DNA of 40,503 bases, taken from assembly GCF_937138205.1 (NCBI RefSeq), contig NZ_CAKZOT010000014.1, positions 1 to 40,503 on the forward strand. The letters are read 5' to 3'. The position numbers were made by a program, and so were the translations under genes. The notes under the pieces were generated by a model. That model had not been told where the DNA came from, did no database searches, and saw only the letters and a list, made by a program, of their open reading frames with translations. The DNA is from an uncultured Rhodospira sp. Its GTDB lineage: Bacteria > Pseudomonadota > Alphaproteobacteria > Rhodospirillales > Rhodospirillaceae. Below are positions 29,181 through 37,129 of this stretch, one piece after another (the stretch's first letter is position 1; every line of letters starts with the position of its first letter).

Positions 29181-30428
29181 ATGCCGGAGTTCGTGGCCGA
29201 CGGGCTTTTTGTGTTTTTGCTGGCGCATCCCTTCTGCGTCAGTGTTCTGTGGACCATTTACGGTCTGATCGACCTTGCGCGGCCTGCGGCCTCAAAGCGA
29301 GACCCGACCACCGACACGGCCCTGGATTACACCGTGATCATCCCCTTCTACAACGAGCCGGAAGGGGCATTGGTCAGCGCTCGATCGCTGGCCGGGGTCA
29401 GTCCGGAGCCGCGAGAGATTCTTCTGATCGACGACGGGTCCGTTCGGGGAATGCCGGACGATGTCGCGCTGCCCCGGAAGACGCGGGTTTTGCGGCTGGA
29501 AACGAACGGGGGCAAGGCCCGCGCGCTCAATGCGGCACTGCGTGCCGTCCGGACCGAACTCGTGGTCTGCCTTGATGCGGACACGCAGGCGGTCAGTCAG
29601 GACTGGCGCGTCATGTTGGCCCGGTTCCGCGACCCGACGCTGGGCGCCGTGACCGGCAAGATCTGGCCGGCACAGCCGACCCGGCTGATCCAACAGTTTC
29701 AGCACCTTGACTACGTTGCGGTGATCGGGCTGATCAAGGCGGCGGAGACGAACTGGGGCGCCCTTCTGACGGTCTCGGGCGCTTTTGTCGCCTACCGCCG
29801 TCGCGCCCTGGAGGCGATCGGCGGCTGGCGCGACTGCACCGCGACCGAGGACATCGACGCCAGTTGGCGCCTGCAAGAGTTGGGATGGCGCCTCGGCTAC
29901 GAGCGGCGTTGGGTCTGCCAAGCGGAGATGGTGCCCTCGATCCGCGGGCTGTGGCGCCAGCGCCGACGCTGGAGCATGGGAATGGGTCGATGCGGGCGCG
30001 ATCACCTCCTGAAGGCGGCCCGGCCGCGAGCGCGCCAGTTGCCGGTCGCCGTCACCGCAACATTCAATGTCGGCTGGATCTTCGCAAGCCTGGCGGCCGC
30101 CAGCGCGCTTCTTGCGGATTTTCTGTTCGCGACCGAGGGTGCGAGCCTTGGCTGGATCCCCGAAGCCGAGGATCTGTCGATCTACCTGCTGGGCAGCGTG
30201 GTGATTTTCAGTGCCCAGTTGATCTGCGCCGCGGCGCTTGACGGCAAGCCCTGGACAGCCTACGCGCGGCTATTTCTTCTCGGCCCATTCTACCCATTTT
30301 ACTATTGGAGCCTGCTGTTCACCAGCTTTCTGGTCGGGTTCCCTCTCGGCCTGATGCGTCGCGATCGGGGGAAATGGCGGCGAACCCTGCGGCAGCGCGA
30401 GGCCGCCCTCGCGGAGGTGCGCGCATGA
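29181..30428 (+). CDS. pgaC: Poly-beta-1,6-N-acetylglucosamine synthase PgaC
   Basis: A 415-residue processive family-2 glycosyltransferase of the inner membrane that polymerises UDP-GlcNAc and passes the chain to the periplasm. One N-terminal membrane helix (about 7-30) is followed by the cytosolic GT-A domain with IDDGS (83-87), LDADT (131-135), TEDID (222-226) and the product-binding QRRRW (260-264). At least three C-terminal membrane segments follow (about 290-385). GGAGG at 29168-29172, 8 nt before the ATG, supports the start. The stop overlaps the next start as ATGA (30425-30428), indicating translational coupling to the PgaD-like gene. No pgaA-type outer-membrane porin is in the window. 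Confidence 0.92.
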   Translation: MPEFVADGLFVFLLAHPFCVSVLWTIYGLIDLARPAASKRDPTTDTALDYTVIIPFYNEPEGALVSARSLAGVSPEPREILLIDDGSVRGMPDDVALPRKTRVLRLETNGGKARALNAALRAVRTELVVCLDADTQAVSQDWRVMLARFRDPTLGAVTGKIWPAQPTRLIQQFQHLDYVAVIGLIKAAETNWGALLTVSGAFVAYRRRALEAIGGWRDCTATEDIDASWRLQELGWRLGYERRWVCQAEMVPSIRGLWRQRRRWSMGMGRCGRDHLLKAARPRARQLPVAVTATFNVGWIFASLAAASALLADFLFATEGASLGWIPEAEDLSIYLLGSVVIFSAQLICAAALDGKPWTAYARLFLLGPFYPFYYWSLLFTSFLVGFPLGLMRRDRGKWRRTLRQREAALAEVRA

Positions 30429-30817
30429 TGATGACACTGCGCCGGATCGGGGCGATGCTGGCCCTGCTCGCCGGGTATGGCCTGATCCTTGCCGGAATCG
30501 CGACCGTGCTGGGTCCGCGCTGGAGCGGCGGGCTGGAGCCGGCCTTGGTTCCGGGCCTTCTGTTGACGGGGTTCAGTTCGTGGTGGCTGGGATGCCGCCT
30601 GGCGGCCGGACCGAGCCACGGGCCGCCCGACGGTCTGGCTCTACCGCGAACAGTTGGTCCCGGCGAAGGTGGTCGAGGACCTGTTCGCCCCGTTCGACGG
30701 CGCTCCGCGCGACCTGGGCTTTCTGGCGATAGGCGGGCCGATGATCGATGCCGCCATCGTGCCGGGGCCGAAGCAGCGCAACACGCGCGAGAACAACGTC
30801 ACCATCAAGGCGGGTGA
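30425..30817 (+). CDS. PgaD-like small membrane protein with a scrambled C-terminus
   Basis: The frame begins with three consecutive ATG codons overlapping the pgaC stop. Two hydrophobic helices, MLALLAGYGLILAGIATVLG and VPGLLLTGFSSWWLGCRLA, give the two-helix topology of PgaD, the c-di-GMP-binding partner required for PgaC activity. Sequence similarity beyond topology is not evident, so the call rests mainly on position. After about codon 62 (near 30610) the frame enters the IS5 transposase fragment, which is read here out of frame as an Arg-rich tail of about 65 residues. The natural C-terminus, where PgaD has conserved residues, has therefore been replaced. Whether the hybrid works is unclear. 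Confidence 0.5.
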   Translation: MMMTLRRIGAMLALLAGYGLILAGIATVLGPRWSGGLEPALVPGLLLTGFSSWWLGCRLAAGPSHGPPDGLALPRTVGPGEGGRGPVRPVRRRSARPGLSGDRRADDRCRHRAGAEAAQHAREQRHHQGG

Positions 30818-30959
30818 GGCGCCGCAGGATTGGGAGGACAAACCCGCCAAGCGCCGCCAGAAGGCCACCGACACGGCCCAGGCCGTCGCCGCCCTTTTCG
30901 CCGCCATCGGCGCGTCGACCAACCCAGCCGATTTCGAACCCGAGAGAGGCCAGACGTGA
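30630..30959 (+). mobile_element. Internal fragment of an IS5-family transposase
   Basis: The frame from 30630 reads TVWLYREQLVPAKVVEDLF, then FDGAPRDLGFLAIGGPMIDA, then IVPGPKQRNTRENN and a KPAKRRQK block. This matches the middle of IS5-family DDE transposases, including the Gly-Gly-x-Ile/Val-Asp-Ala segment with the first catalytic Asp. The N-terminal third is missing, and after about 30870 the sequence becomes unrelated (AQAVAALFAAIGASTNPADF) until a TGA at 30957-30959. The fragment is dead and lies directly against the PgaD-like gene. Confidence 0.75.
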
Positions 30960-31163
30960 CCGATTCAATCCGACGCTCTCGCCCACTCTGTGCGCCCGAA
31001 CAGTCGCGACGCGCTGTGTGGGCTGGTTAGCGCTTCTATCCTTGCAATGGCAGTTGGCTGATGACGCGCCACAGAGCGGACGCTTCCACGCTCGTGACTA
31101 AACCCATTTCAGGTCTTCCTGTCCTAGGCATGGGGACCTGGACTACGTTCAACGTGGGCGAGG

Positions 31164-31301
31164 ATGACGGCCCATCTCGACGATGCGCTGGCCATCGGCT
31201 TCATCTTCACGGCCCTCAGCATAGTCCGATCTTACCTGCTGCGCCGGCTGTGGACAGCGCCGCCCCGGCTCCTCCGAGGCGGCGTGTCGGACCCAGTATG
31301 A
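31164..31301 (+). pseudogene. DUF7220-like membrane protein fragment
   Basis: A 45-residue frame with GAGG directly before the ATG. The core LAIGFIFTALSIVRSYLLRR resembles the C-terminal helix of the DUF7220 family found in alphaproteobacterial prophages and mobile islands. The preceding membrane segments of that family are missing and the tail (WTAPPRLLRGGVSDPV) is extra. A decayed passenger of a former mobile element is the most likely reading. Confidence 0.4.
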
Positions 31302-31337
31302 CCCAGGTCAGGCGAGGACCACATCCGGGTCGGTGCG

Positions 31338-31606
31338 TTAGACCCGGCCGCGTTCGCCCTCCTTTTCGGAGGTGACGGTCAGGCCCAGTCTCTCCTCAGG
31401 GCCTCGGCGAAAGGGCCGCGAACCGTATGCGGCTGCCATCCGGTGGCCTCGACCAATTCGGCGATGGTGGCTCCCTCGGGCCGCCGCAGCATGTCAACCA
31501 CGAAGGCCTGCTTGGTGTCGCCCCGGACCCGTCGGGTGGCGGGCTCGGCCGACACCGTCTCGGTGGGTTCCGTGGGCGCGTGCTCCGAGGGCGCGTCGTC
31601 GCCCAC
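31338..31606 (-). pseudogene. Frameshifted DUF3489 protein
   Basis: From a GTG at 31606 the frame gives an acidic, Thr/Pro-rich head, then RGDTKQAFVVDMLRRPEGAT and IAELVEATGWQPHTVRG, the winged-helix-like core of DUF3489, common on alphaproteobacterial mobile islands. It then reads PFAEALRRDWA and stops. In the neighbouring frame the sequence continues RLGLTVTSEKEGERGRV to a TAA at 31340-31338, the usual DUF3489 ending (KKLGLxVTSEKxxGRGRVY). One base change in length near 31385 therefore broke the gene. Confidence 0.75.
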
Positions 31607-32340
31607 GGGCCAGAACGGGTGGTCTTGACGAGCGTCACCGTCTGGGCCAACGGGGATCTCCCGTCAGGGCCGGATGGAAGACGAGAAGGAGTGCATCCTG
31701 GTCATCGCCGAAGCCAAGAGAACGTCCGGTTTCGGGAACGAGGCCGTGCGATCCGAGCAACCGACTTGGGCGCAAATCTGAAGCTGATGAGTCGTACCCG
31801 TTTTGGGTCACCGATGCATCAGTTGTCACACCAGGATGGTGGCGTCTGCGCGGCTTTGCCGCCGCGCGTCGGGCTCTCGTGAACCGAGCCGCCTCTCGGC
31901 GTCTCGGCCTACGCCCTCGATCCCTGCCGCAAGGAAGACAAAGGAAACTTGGGCGACGGTGCAGGCGGTCAGCGGCCGCCCGACGAAGCCTGCCGTCTGT
32001 CCGCTGAAAGCCTGCCCGACGATGGCCTTTTCGGTCTCCAATGTCGTCCGGGTCCTAAGCGCGCGACCATCCCTGCAGGTCTCCGGAAGGCCGTGGACCC
32101 GCGCCGCGCCGGTCCAACCCCGCGCCCCGACAAATTTCCCCTGGCCGGGTCTTTTGAAAAGCCCATCGTCGCGTCCCGCGCCGATGGGTGGGGGTCATTC
32201 CTCGCGGAACAAATTTGCCGGGCCCCGGAGCCGATTCAGGGGAATCGTCTCCAGACCCATAATACCGTGCGACGATAGGAACGACTCGTCCGGTCAGGAT
32301 CACTTCGACGCACCGATGATGCCGAGTCTTTGTTTTTGTC
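31607..32340. other. Non-coding, decayed region between the DUF3489 relic and hemN
   Basis: About 730 bp in which no frame on either strand shows codon bias, a credible ribosome-binding site and a recognisable motif together. Short frames (for example ATG 31672, MEDEKECILVIAEAKRTSG...) are listed as unsupported. The region is a likely remnant of a former mobile island, since it adjoins IS5, DUF7220 and DUF3489 debris. Confidence 0.4.
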
Positions 32341-32369
32341 GCCGCGGCGCCCCTTAGGGGCGCGCGGCT
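32341..32369 (-). terminator. Strong hairpin downstream of hemN
   Basis: GCCGCG plus CGCCCC pairs with GGGGCG plus CGCGGC around TTA, with one bulged G. It starts 40 bp beyond the hemN stop. No T-run follows in the hemN direction (the run TTTGTTTTTG lies on the plus strand before it), so efficiency as an intrinsic terminator is uncertain. Confidence 0.5.
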
Positions 32370-32408
32370 CCGGGCGTCCGGTAAGGTCACGCTTTCCGGA
32401 GGCCGGAC

Positions 32409-33761
32409 TCACACCGCCTGACTGTGCCGTTTCTCGCCCACGTTCAGGTATTTGTCGAACTTGGCGCACACCGCCCGCACCAGCGGCCGGCCCAGGTCGG
32501 TGACGCGCAGCCGCCAGCCGTCGCGCACCACCACCCCGTCGCCTTCCAGGTCGGCGAGTTGCGACAGTTCGGGCTCGAAGTCGGCGGGCGAGGCGCCGTA
32601 TTCCGCCGCCACCGTTTCCAGGTCCACGCCCATGTCGCACATCAGGCGTTCGATGATGGCGCGGCGCAGCTTGTCCTCGTGCTTGACCTCCAGCCCGCGC
32701 GTGATCGGCGGCGTGCCCTCGCGTACCGTGCGCTTGTAGGCGCCGATCTCGCCCTGGTTGCCCACGTACCCTTGCGGCAGCGAGCCGATGCCCGACGCAC
32801 CGAAGGCGATCAGGGCCGGCGCGGTGTCGGTGGTATAGCCCTGGAAATTGCGGTGAAGGGTCTGCTTGTTCAGGGCCAACGCCAGTTCGTCGTCGGGTGC
32901 CGCGAAGTGGTCCAGGCCGACCGTGACATAGCCGTTGTGCTCGAACCGCTTGGAGCCGTTGAGGTACTGGCTCCAGCGCTCGGGCACGCTGGGCAGCGCC
33001 TCTTCCGGGATCATCTTCATGTGCGTGCGCATCCACGGCACGTGGGCATAGCCGAAGTACGACACCCGGTGCGGTTTCAGCGCCAGCGCGCGGTCGATGG
33101 TCCGTTCGATGCTTTCTGTGGTCTGGTGCGGCAGGCCGTACATCAGGTCCATGTTGATGTCGGTGATGCCGTGTTTGCGCAGCCAGTCGATGACCTGGAC
33201 CACCTGCTCGTACGGCTGGACGCGATGGACCGCCTCCTGCACCTGCTCGTCGAAGTCCTGCACGCCGATGCTGGCGCGGGTGACGCCGACGGCGGCCATG
33301 GCCTTGACGTAGTCCTCGGTGGCCGTGCGCGGGTCCATCTCCACCGCGATCTCGGCGCCGTCCAGCATGTCGAAGCGCGCGCGCAGGTGGGTGATCAGGC
33401 GCTGGAAGTCCCCGGCCGACAGCACGGTCGGGCTGCCGCCGCCGAAGTGCATGAACTTGAAGCCCATCTTGGCGGGCAGCAGGCCGGCGATCAGGTCGAT
33501 CTCGGCCAGAACCGCCTCCAGGTAGTCGGCGATCGGCTCGTAGCGCTTGGCGATCTTGGTGTGGCAGCCGCAGAACCAGCACATCTCCTCGCAATAGGCG
33601 ATGTGGGTGTACAGCGACAGCGGCGTCGCCGGGTCCAGCTCGCCCAGCCAGCGCGCATAGGTCTCCGGGCCGACCTCGGGCGAGAAGTGCGGGGCGGTGG
33701 GGTACGAGGTATACCGGGGCAGCCGCAGATCATACTTCGCGGCCAGGTCCTGAATGGTCAT
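32409..33761 (-). CDS. hemN: Oxygen-independent coproporphyrinogen III oxidase
   Basis: A 450-residue radical SAM enzyme that decarboxylates two propionates of coproporphyrinogen III to make protoporphyrinogen IX without oxygen, in heme (and bacteriochlorophyll) synthesis. The cluster motif CEEMCWFCGC gives Cys57, Cys61 and Cys64 for the 4Fe-4S cluster plus Cys66. FGGGSPT and the SAM-binding IGVQDFDEQVQEAVHR follow, with YGLPHQT downstream. The N-terminus RLPRYTSYPTAPHFS and the full length identify HemN rather than the shorter HemW. No FNR-type box is seen upstream; a TAAAAT -10-like hexamer on the minus strand lies about 33795-33800. Divergent from hyi across 108 bp. Confidence 0.96.
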   Translation of the reverse strand: MTIQDLAAKYDLRLPRYTSYPTAPHFSPEVGPETYARWLGELDPATPLSLYTHIAYCEEMCWFCGCHTKIAKRYEPIADYLEAVLAEIDLIAGLLPAKMGFKFMHFGGGSPTVLSAGDFQRLITHLRARFDMLDGAEIAVEMDPRTATEDYVKAMAAVGVTRASIGVQDFDEQVQEAVHRVQPYEQVVQVIDWLRKHGITDINMDLMYGLPHQTTESIERTIDRALALKPHRVSYFGYAHVPWMRTHMKMIPEEALPSVPERWSQYLNGSKRFEHNGYVTVGLDHFAAPDDELALALNKQTLHRNFQGYTTDTAPALIAFGASGIGSLPQGYVGNQGEIGAYKRTVREGTPPITRGLEVKHEDKLRRAIIERLMCDMGVDLETVAAEYGASPADFEPELSQLADLEGDGVVVRDGWRLRVTDLGRPLVRAVCAKFDKYLNVGEKRHSQAV

Positions 33762-33869
33762 GATGAGGCGTCCGTCCTTTCCAGATGGGCCGCATTTTAA
33801 CGCGCCTGGGGCGGCAAAAAACCTATATTTTCCGTAAGAGCCCGCCGGTCAACCGGGAGAACTGGCCCC

Positions 33870-34655
33870 ATGCCCCGCTTCGCCGCCAATGTGTCCCTGC
33901 TGTTCACCGAGGTCCCCCTGGCCGAGCGCTTCGCCGCCGCCGCGCGCGCCGGGTTCAAGGGGGTCGAGTGCCAGTTCCCCTACCAACTTTCCGCCGAGCA
34001 GATCGGCGACCTGGTGGCCGTGAGCGAGCTGGCCATGGTGTTGTTCAACGCACCGCCGGGCGACTGGGCGGCGGGGGAACGCGGGCTGGCGGCGCTGCCC
34101 GGGCGCGACTCGGAGTTTCGCGACGGGCTCGACTTGGCGCTGGACTACGCCGAATTCCTGGAGTGCGAGCAAATCCATGTGATGGCCGGCGTGGTGGCCG
34201 AGGAGGACTGGGGGCCGGCACTGGACACGTATCTGGACAACCTCGCCTGGGCCGCCGACCGAGCACGCGAGCAGGGCGTGCGCATCCTGATCGAGCCGAT
34301 CAACCCGGTGGACATGCCGGGGTACTTCCTGACCCGGCCGGAGGACGCCCTGCGCGTGATCGAGGACCTGGACCACCCCAACCTCGGCCTGTTGTACGAC
34401 GTCTACCACGCGCAGATGGAACGCGGCGCGCTAACCGACACGCTGGAGGCCGCCCTGGCCCACATCGCCCACATCCAGATCGCCGGCGTGCCCGGCCGTC
34501 ACGAGCCCGACGCCCAGGGCGAGATGAACTGGCCCTATCTGTTCGACCTGCTGGACGCGCACGGCTATGCGGGATGGATCGGCTGCGAATACCGCCCCCG
34601 CGCCGGCACCCTGCCCGGCCTGCGCTGGGCGCGGCCGTGGGGGATTGGGGCCTGA
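33870..34655 (+). CDS. hyi: Hydroxypyruvate isomerase family protein
   Basis: A 261-residue TIM-barrel enzyme of the AP-endonuclease-2-like superfamily that interconverts hydroxypyruvate and tartronate semialdehyde, in glyoxylate metabolism. The N-terminus FAANVSLLFTEVPLAERFAA is diagnostic. Metal and catalytic positions fall in LIEPINPVDMPGYFL (the first Glu), LLYDVYHAQ and IQIAGVPGRHEP, with GCEYRPR (second Glu) near the end. Length is normal. GGGAG at 33857-33861 provides the ribosome-binding site. A related family member, OtnI, acts on 2-oxo-tetronates and cannot be excluded. Gly/glyoxylate carboligase and tartronate semialdehyde reductase genes are not adjacent. The next gene begins 1 bp after the stop. 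Confidence 0.85.
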   Translation: MPRFAANVSLLFTEVPLAERFAAAARAGFKGVECQFPYQLSAEQIGDLVAVSELAMVLFNAPPGDWAAGERGLAALPGRDSEFRDGLDLALDYAEFLECEQIHVMAGVVAEEDWGPALDTYLDNLAWAADRAREQGVRILIEPINPVDMPGYFLTRPEDALRVIEDLDHPNLGLLYDVYHAQMERGALTDTLEAALAHIAHIQIAGVPGRHEPDAQGEMNWPYLFDLLDAHGYAGWIGCEYRPRAGTLPGLRWARPWGIGA

Positions 34656-34656
34656 C

Positions 34657-35655
34657 ATGGCCACGCAGCCTCCCGACACACCCCACGACGCCCTCTTCCG
34701 GCCCTTGCTGTCCGATCCCGGCGACGCGGCGGTGCTCTTACGCGAGCAGTTACCGACGGAGATCGCCGGCTTGATGTCCGATGACCCACCGCGTCTGCTC
34801 GACGGCCATTTCGTCGACGCGCATTTGCGAAACAGCACCGGGGATTGCTTGTTCTCGGTGACACTGCGGACGGGGCGACCCGCATTCCTGTACGTGCTGC
34901 TGGAACACAAGAGCACGCCCGATCCGCGTACGCCGTTGCAAGTGTTGGGCTACATGGTGCGCATCTGGGAACGCCACGTGCGGGAACACCCCGGCGATGC
35001 GAGCCGGTTGCCGCCGATCCTGCCGCTGGTTCTGTACCACGGCCAGGCCCCGTGGCGCGTGCCGACATCGCTCTTGGACAGTCTGGACCTGGACGACGAC
35101 CTGCATCCGGTGGTTCGAGATTTCCGCTATACGGTGCGCGACCTGGGCCGCATGGCGCCGGAGTCGCTGTCGGCGGCGCCGCATGTGCGCGCCGTGCTGA
35201 TGGCCCTGCGCATCGGCACTGGCGATGACGCGCCGCTGGACCGGCTGGTCGAGATCGTAGCCGCACTGCCGGACAACACCCTGTTGGAGCGCCAGGTGAT
35301 CCGCTATATCCTGCATGTGGTCGCACGGTTGACAGGGGCCGACTGGCATCAGGTCGCCGTCCGCGCCAAACCGCAGCGGGAGGACGCCATGGTTTCGCTG
35401 GCCGCGCAGGAATGGATGGCACAAGGACGCCAGCAGGGGCTTGAACAGGGGCTTGAACAGGGGCTTGAACAGGGTCGGACAGAAGCCATGCGCGAGTCCG
35501 TGGCCGAGGTTCTAGAAAGCCGGTTCGGGCGGTTGCCACAGGCCACCCGGGATCGGCTGTCGGCGCTGGCGCTGCATGACCTCCGCCCCTTGTTGGCGCG
35601 GGCGGCAACGGCGCCGACGCCTGAGGCCGTGTTCGACGAGTCTTTCCGGCACTAG
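34657..35655 (+). CDS. Rpn-family PD-(D/E)XK nuclease (recombination-promoting)
   Basis: A 332-residue member of the RpnA-like family (often labelled transposase_31). The start DTPHDALFRPLLSDPGDAAV and LLDGHFVDAHLR, then YVLLEHKSTPDP (the Glu-x-Lys of the nuclease core) and LPLVLYHGQAPW, are hallmarks. These proteins are DNA endonucleases that promote RecA-independent recombination. The C-terminal part has a Gln-Gly-Leu-Glu tandem repeat (about 260-272) followed by a helix (EVLESRFGRLPQATRDRL). All family landmarks are present, so it looks intact. It starts 1 bp after the hyi stop, an intimate position for a gene type usually acquired by transfer, and codon use is not obviously foreign. Confidence 0.88.
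   Translation: MATQPPDTPHDALFRPLLSDPGDAAVLLREQLPTEIAGLMSDDPPRLLDGHFVDAHLRNSTGDCLFSVTLRTGRPAFLYVLLEHKSTPDPRTPLQVLGYMVRIWERHVREHPGDASRLPPILPLVLYHGQAPWRVPTSLLDSLDLDDDLHPVVRDFRYTVRDLGRMAPESLSAAPHVRAVLMALRIGTGDDAPLDRLVEIVAALPDNTLLERQVIRYILHVVARLTGADWHQVAVRAKPQREDAMVSLAAQEWMAQGRQQGLEQGLEQGLEQGRTEAMRESVAEVLESRFGRLPQATRDRLSALALHDLRPLLARAATAPTPEAVFDESFRH
35434..35474. repeat. 12-bp tandem repeat inside the Rpn gene
   Basis: Three perfect copies of CAGGGGCTTGAA (35434-35469) followed by CAGGG. Each unit adds Gln-Gly-Leu-Glu in frame. Length changes by slippage would keep the frame, so the copy number is probably variable between strains. Confidence 0.9.
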
Positions 35656-35663
35656 GCCCGCCA

Positions 35664-36062
35664 ATGCCCCGCCTGACCGCCGGCCTGCGCGCCCGCGCCA
35701 TCCTGCGTCTGGTCGAGACGCGCGGCGGCTTCGCGGCCGTGGCCCGGCGGGGGGATGACACCGCCGGCGACCTGCTGTTGCGCGTACGCGATCCGGCGGG
35801 CGGGGTGGACCTCTACAGCCCGGCCACCGCTCCCGACGGCACCGCCGGCTGGATGCGGCTCGGCCGCCCCGGTTTTGCCGACGCGGCCGCCGCCGACGCG
35901 GCCATCGACCGCGCCATCACCCGCGATCCCGACCTGTGGGTGCTGGATCTGGAGCCGCCCGAGCCGGGATTCCCGCTCGACGACCCGGTGCTGGACACCA
36001 CCCCGGAACCCGACCCGACCCGTGCGGCGGCGGAAGCCCTGTTCCGCGCACGGCGCGCTTGA
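35664..36062 (+). CDS. DUF1491 family protein
   Basis: A 132-residue protein of a family restricted mainly to Alphaproteobacteria. Typical features are RARAILRLVETRGGFAAVAR near the start, RRGDDTAGDLLLRV, DLYSP and RDPDLWVLDLE near residue 95. The function is unknown in the family. The start ATG at 35664 lies 8 bp after the Rpn stop. The C-terminal 25 residues are an Asp/Pro-rich tail. No motif suggests catalysis. Confidence 0.85.
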   Translation: MPRLTAGLRARAILRLVETRGGFAAVARRGDDTAGDLLLRVRDPAGGVDLYSPATAPDGTAGWMRLGRPGFADAAAADAAIDRAITRDPDLWVLDLEPPEPGFPLDDPVLDTTPEPDPTRAAAEALFRARRA

Positions 36063-36140
36063 TCCAACCTGACCGCTCGGGCATCGTCCGGCCGTTTCCC
36101 GTTCGCGGCCCGGATGGCGCCGCCCCTGGAGGTGATTGGC

Positions 36141-37055
36141 GTGGCCGCCTCGCGTATCGCAGAGTCCTTGTCGGCGGTTCGTCCCCTGGACGGGCCGCCG
36201 GTGCGGTTCCTGGTGGTGGATGGCTACCCGGCGGACCGACGCCGCGCCATCGAACAGGCCGGCGCCACGGTCGCCGGCGCGCTCTACTGTCAGGTGCTGC
36301 TGGCCCTGGCCCCGCCCGGCTCGCGTTGCGCGGTCGTCCAGGCCGCCGACCCCGGGGCCGAGGCGCTACCCGGCGGCCTCGACTGGGGCCAGATCGACGC
36401 CGTGGCCTGGACCGGCTCGGCCCTCAGCCTCACCGCCATGACCCCGGAGGTCACGCGCCAGCTCGACCTGTCGCGCGCCGTATTCGACACCGGCCGGCCC
36501 TACTTCGGCAGTTGCTGGGCCTTGCAGGTCGCCGCCGTGGTCGCCGGCGGCACGGTCGAGGCCAACCCACGCGGGCGCGAGGTTGGCGTCGCCCGCAAGA
36601 TCGCGCTGACCGAGAGCGGCCGGACGCATCCCCTGTATCGTGGCCGACCGTCGGTGTTCGACGCGGTGGCCATTCATACCGACGAGATCACGCGGCCGCC
36701 GCCGGGCTGTGTCATGCTGTCCGGCAATGCGATGAGCCCGATCCAGGCCGCCGAGATCCGCCATGGCAACGGCGTCTTCTGGGGTATTCAGTACCATCCC
36801 GAATTCGACCTGCACGAGATCGCGCGGCTGGTGACCTTGCACACCGACGCCCTGATCGCCGCCGGCCTGTTCGCGGACCCGGAGGCCGTCAGCCGTTTCA
36901 CGGCGGAGGCCGATGCCCTGGCCGTCGATCCGGCGCGCCGCGACCTGGCGTGGCGTCTGGGCGTGGACCGCGACATTCTGGACCCCTCGACCCGGTTGAC
37001 CGAGGTCCGGAACTGGATCGAGCATCAGGTGTTGCCATCGCTCGGCAATCGGTAA
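36141..37055 (+). CDS. Type 1 glutamine amidotransferase-like protein
   Basis: About 304 residues from a GTG start. The GATase1 nucleophile is Cys125 in FGSCWALQ, the oxyanion/entry motif is WTGSALSL (90-97) and the His-Glu pair is in GIQYHPEFD near 226. The C-terminal 80 residues are a helical extension ending RNWIEHQVLPSLGNR. Such enzymes release ammonia from glutamine; the acceptor is unknown. The GTG at 36141 is preferred over an in-frame ATG at 36114 because GGAGGT (36128-36133) sits 7 nt upstream, whereas the ATG has none. It shares no more than the catalytic motifs with the amidotransferase at 5125. Confidence 0.8.
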   Translation: MAASRIAESLSAVRPLDGPPVRFLVVDGYPADRRRAIEQAGATVAGALYCQVLLALAPPGSRCAVVQAADPGAEALPGGLDWGQIDAVAWTGSALSLTAMTPEVTRQLDLSRAVFDTGRPYFGSCWALQVAAVVAGGTVEANPRGREVGVARKIALTESGRTHPLYRGRPSVFDAVAIHTDEITRPPPGCVMLSGNAMSPIQAAEIRHGNGVFWGIQYHPEFDLHEIARLVTLHTDALIAAGLFADPEAVSRFTAEADALAVDPARRDLAWRLGVDRDILDPSTRLTEVRNWIEHQVLPSLGNR

Positions 37056-37068
37056 GCGCCGTCCCGTT

Positions 37069-37098
37069 CCAATCCGTATCATCCCAATCCGTATCATC
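37069..37098. repeat. 15-bp perfect tandem duplication
   Basis: CCAATCCGTATCATC occurs twice head-to-tail (37069-37083 and 37084-37098) in the 74-bp gap between the amidotransferase and MFS genes. It could be a slippage product or a doubled regulatory site; there is no palindromic symmetry. Confidence 0.9.
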
Positions 37099-37129
37099 GT
37101 CGTTTCCGCCCCACCGGAGCCCCGCCGTC

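Noticed and set aside
31672-31782. Short plus-strand frame starting MEDEKECILVIAEAKR
   Set aside because: About 36 codons, no recognisable family and no strong ribosome-binding site; lies in decayed DNA.
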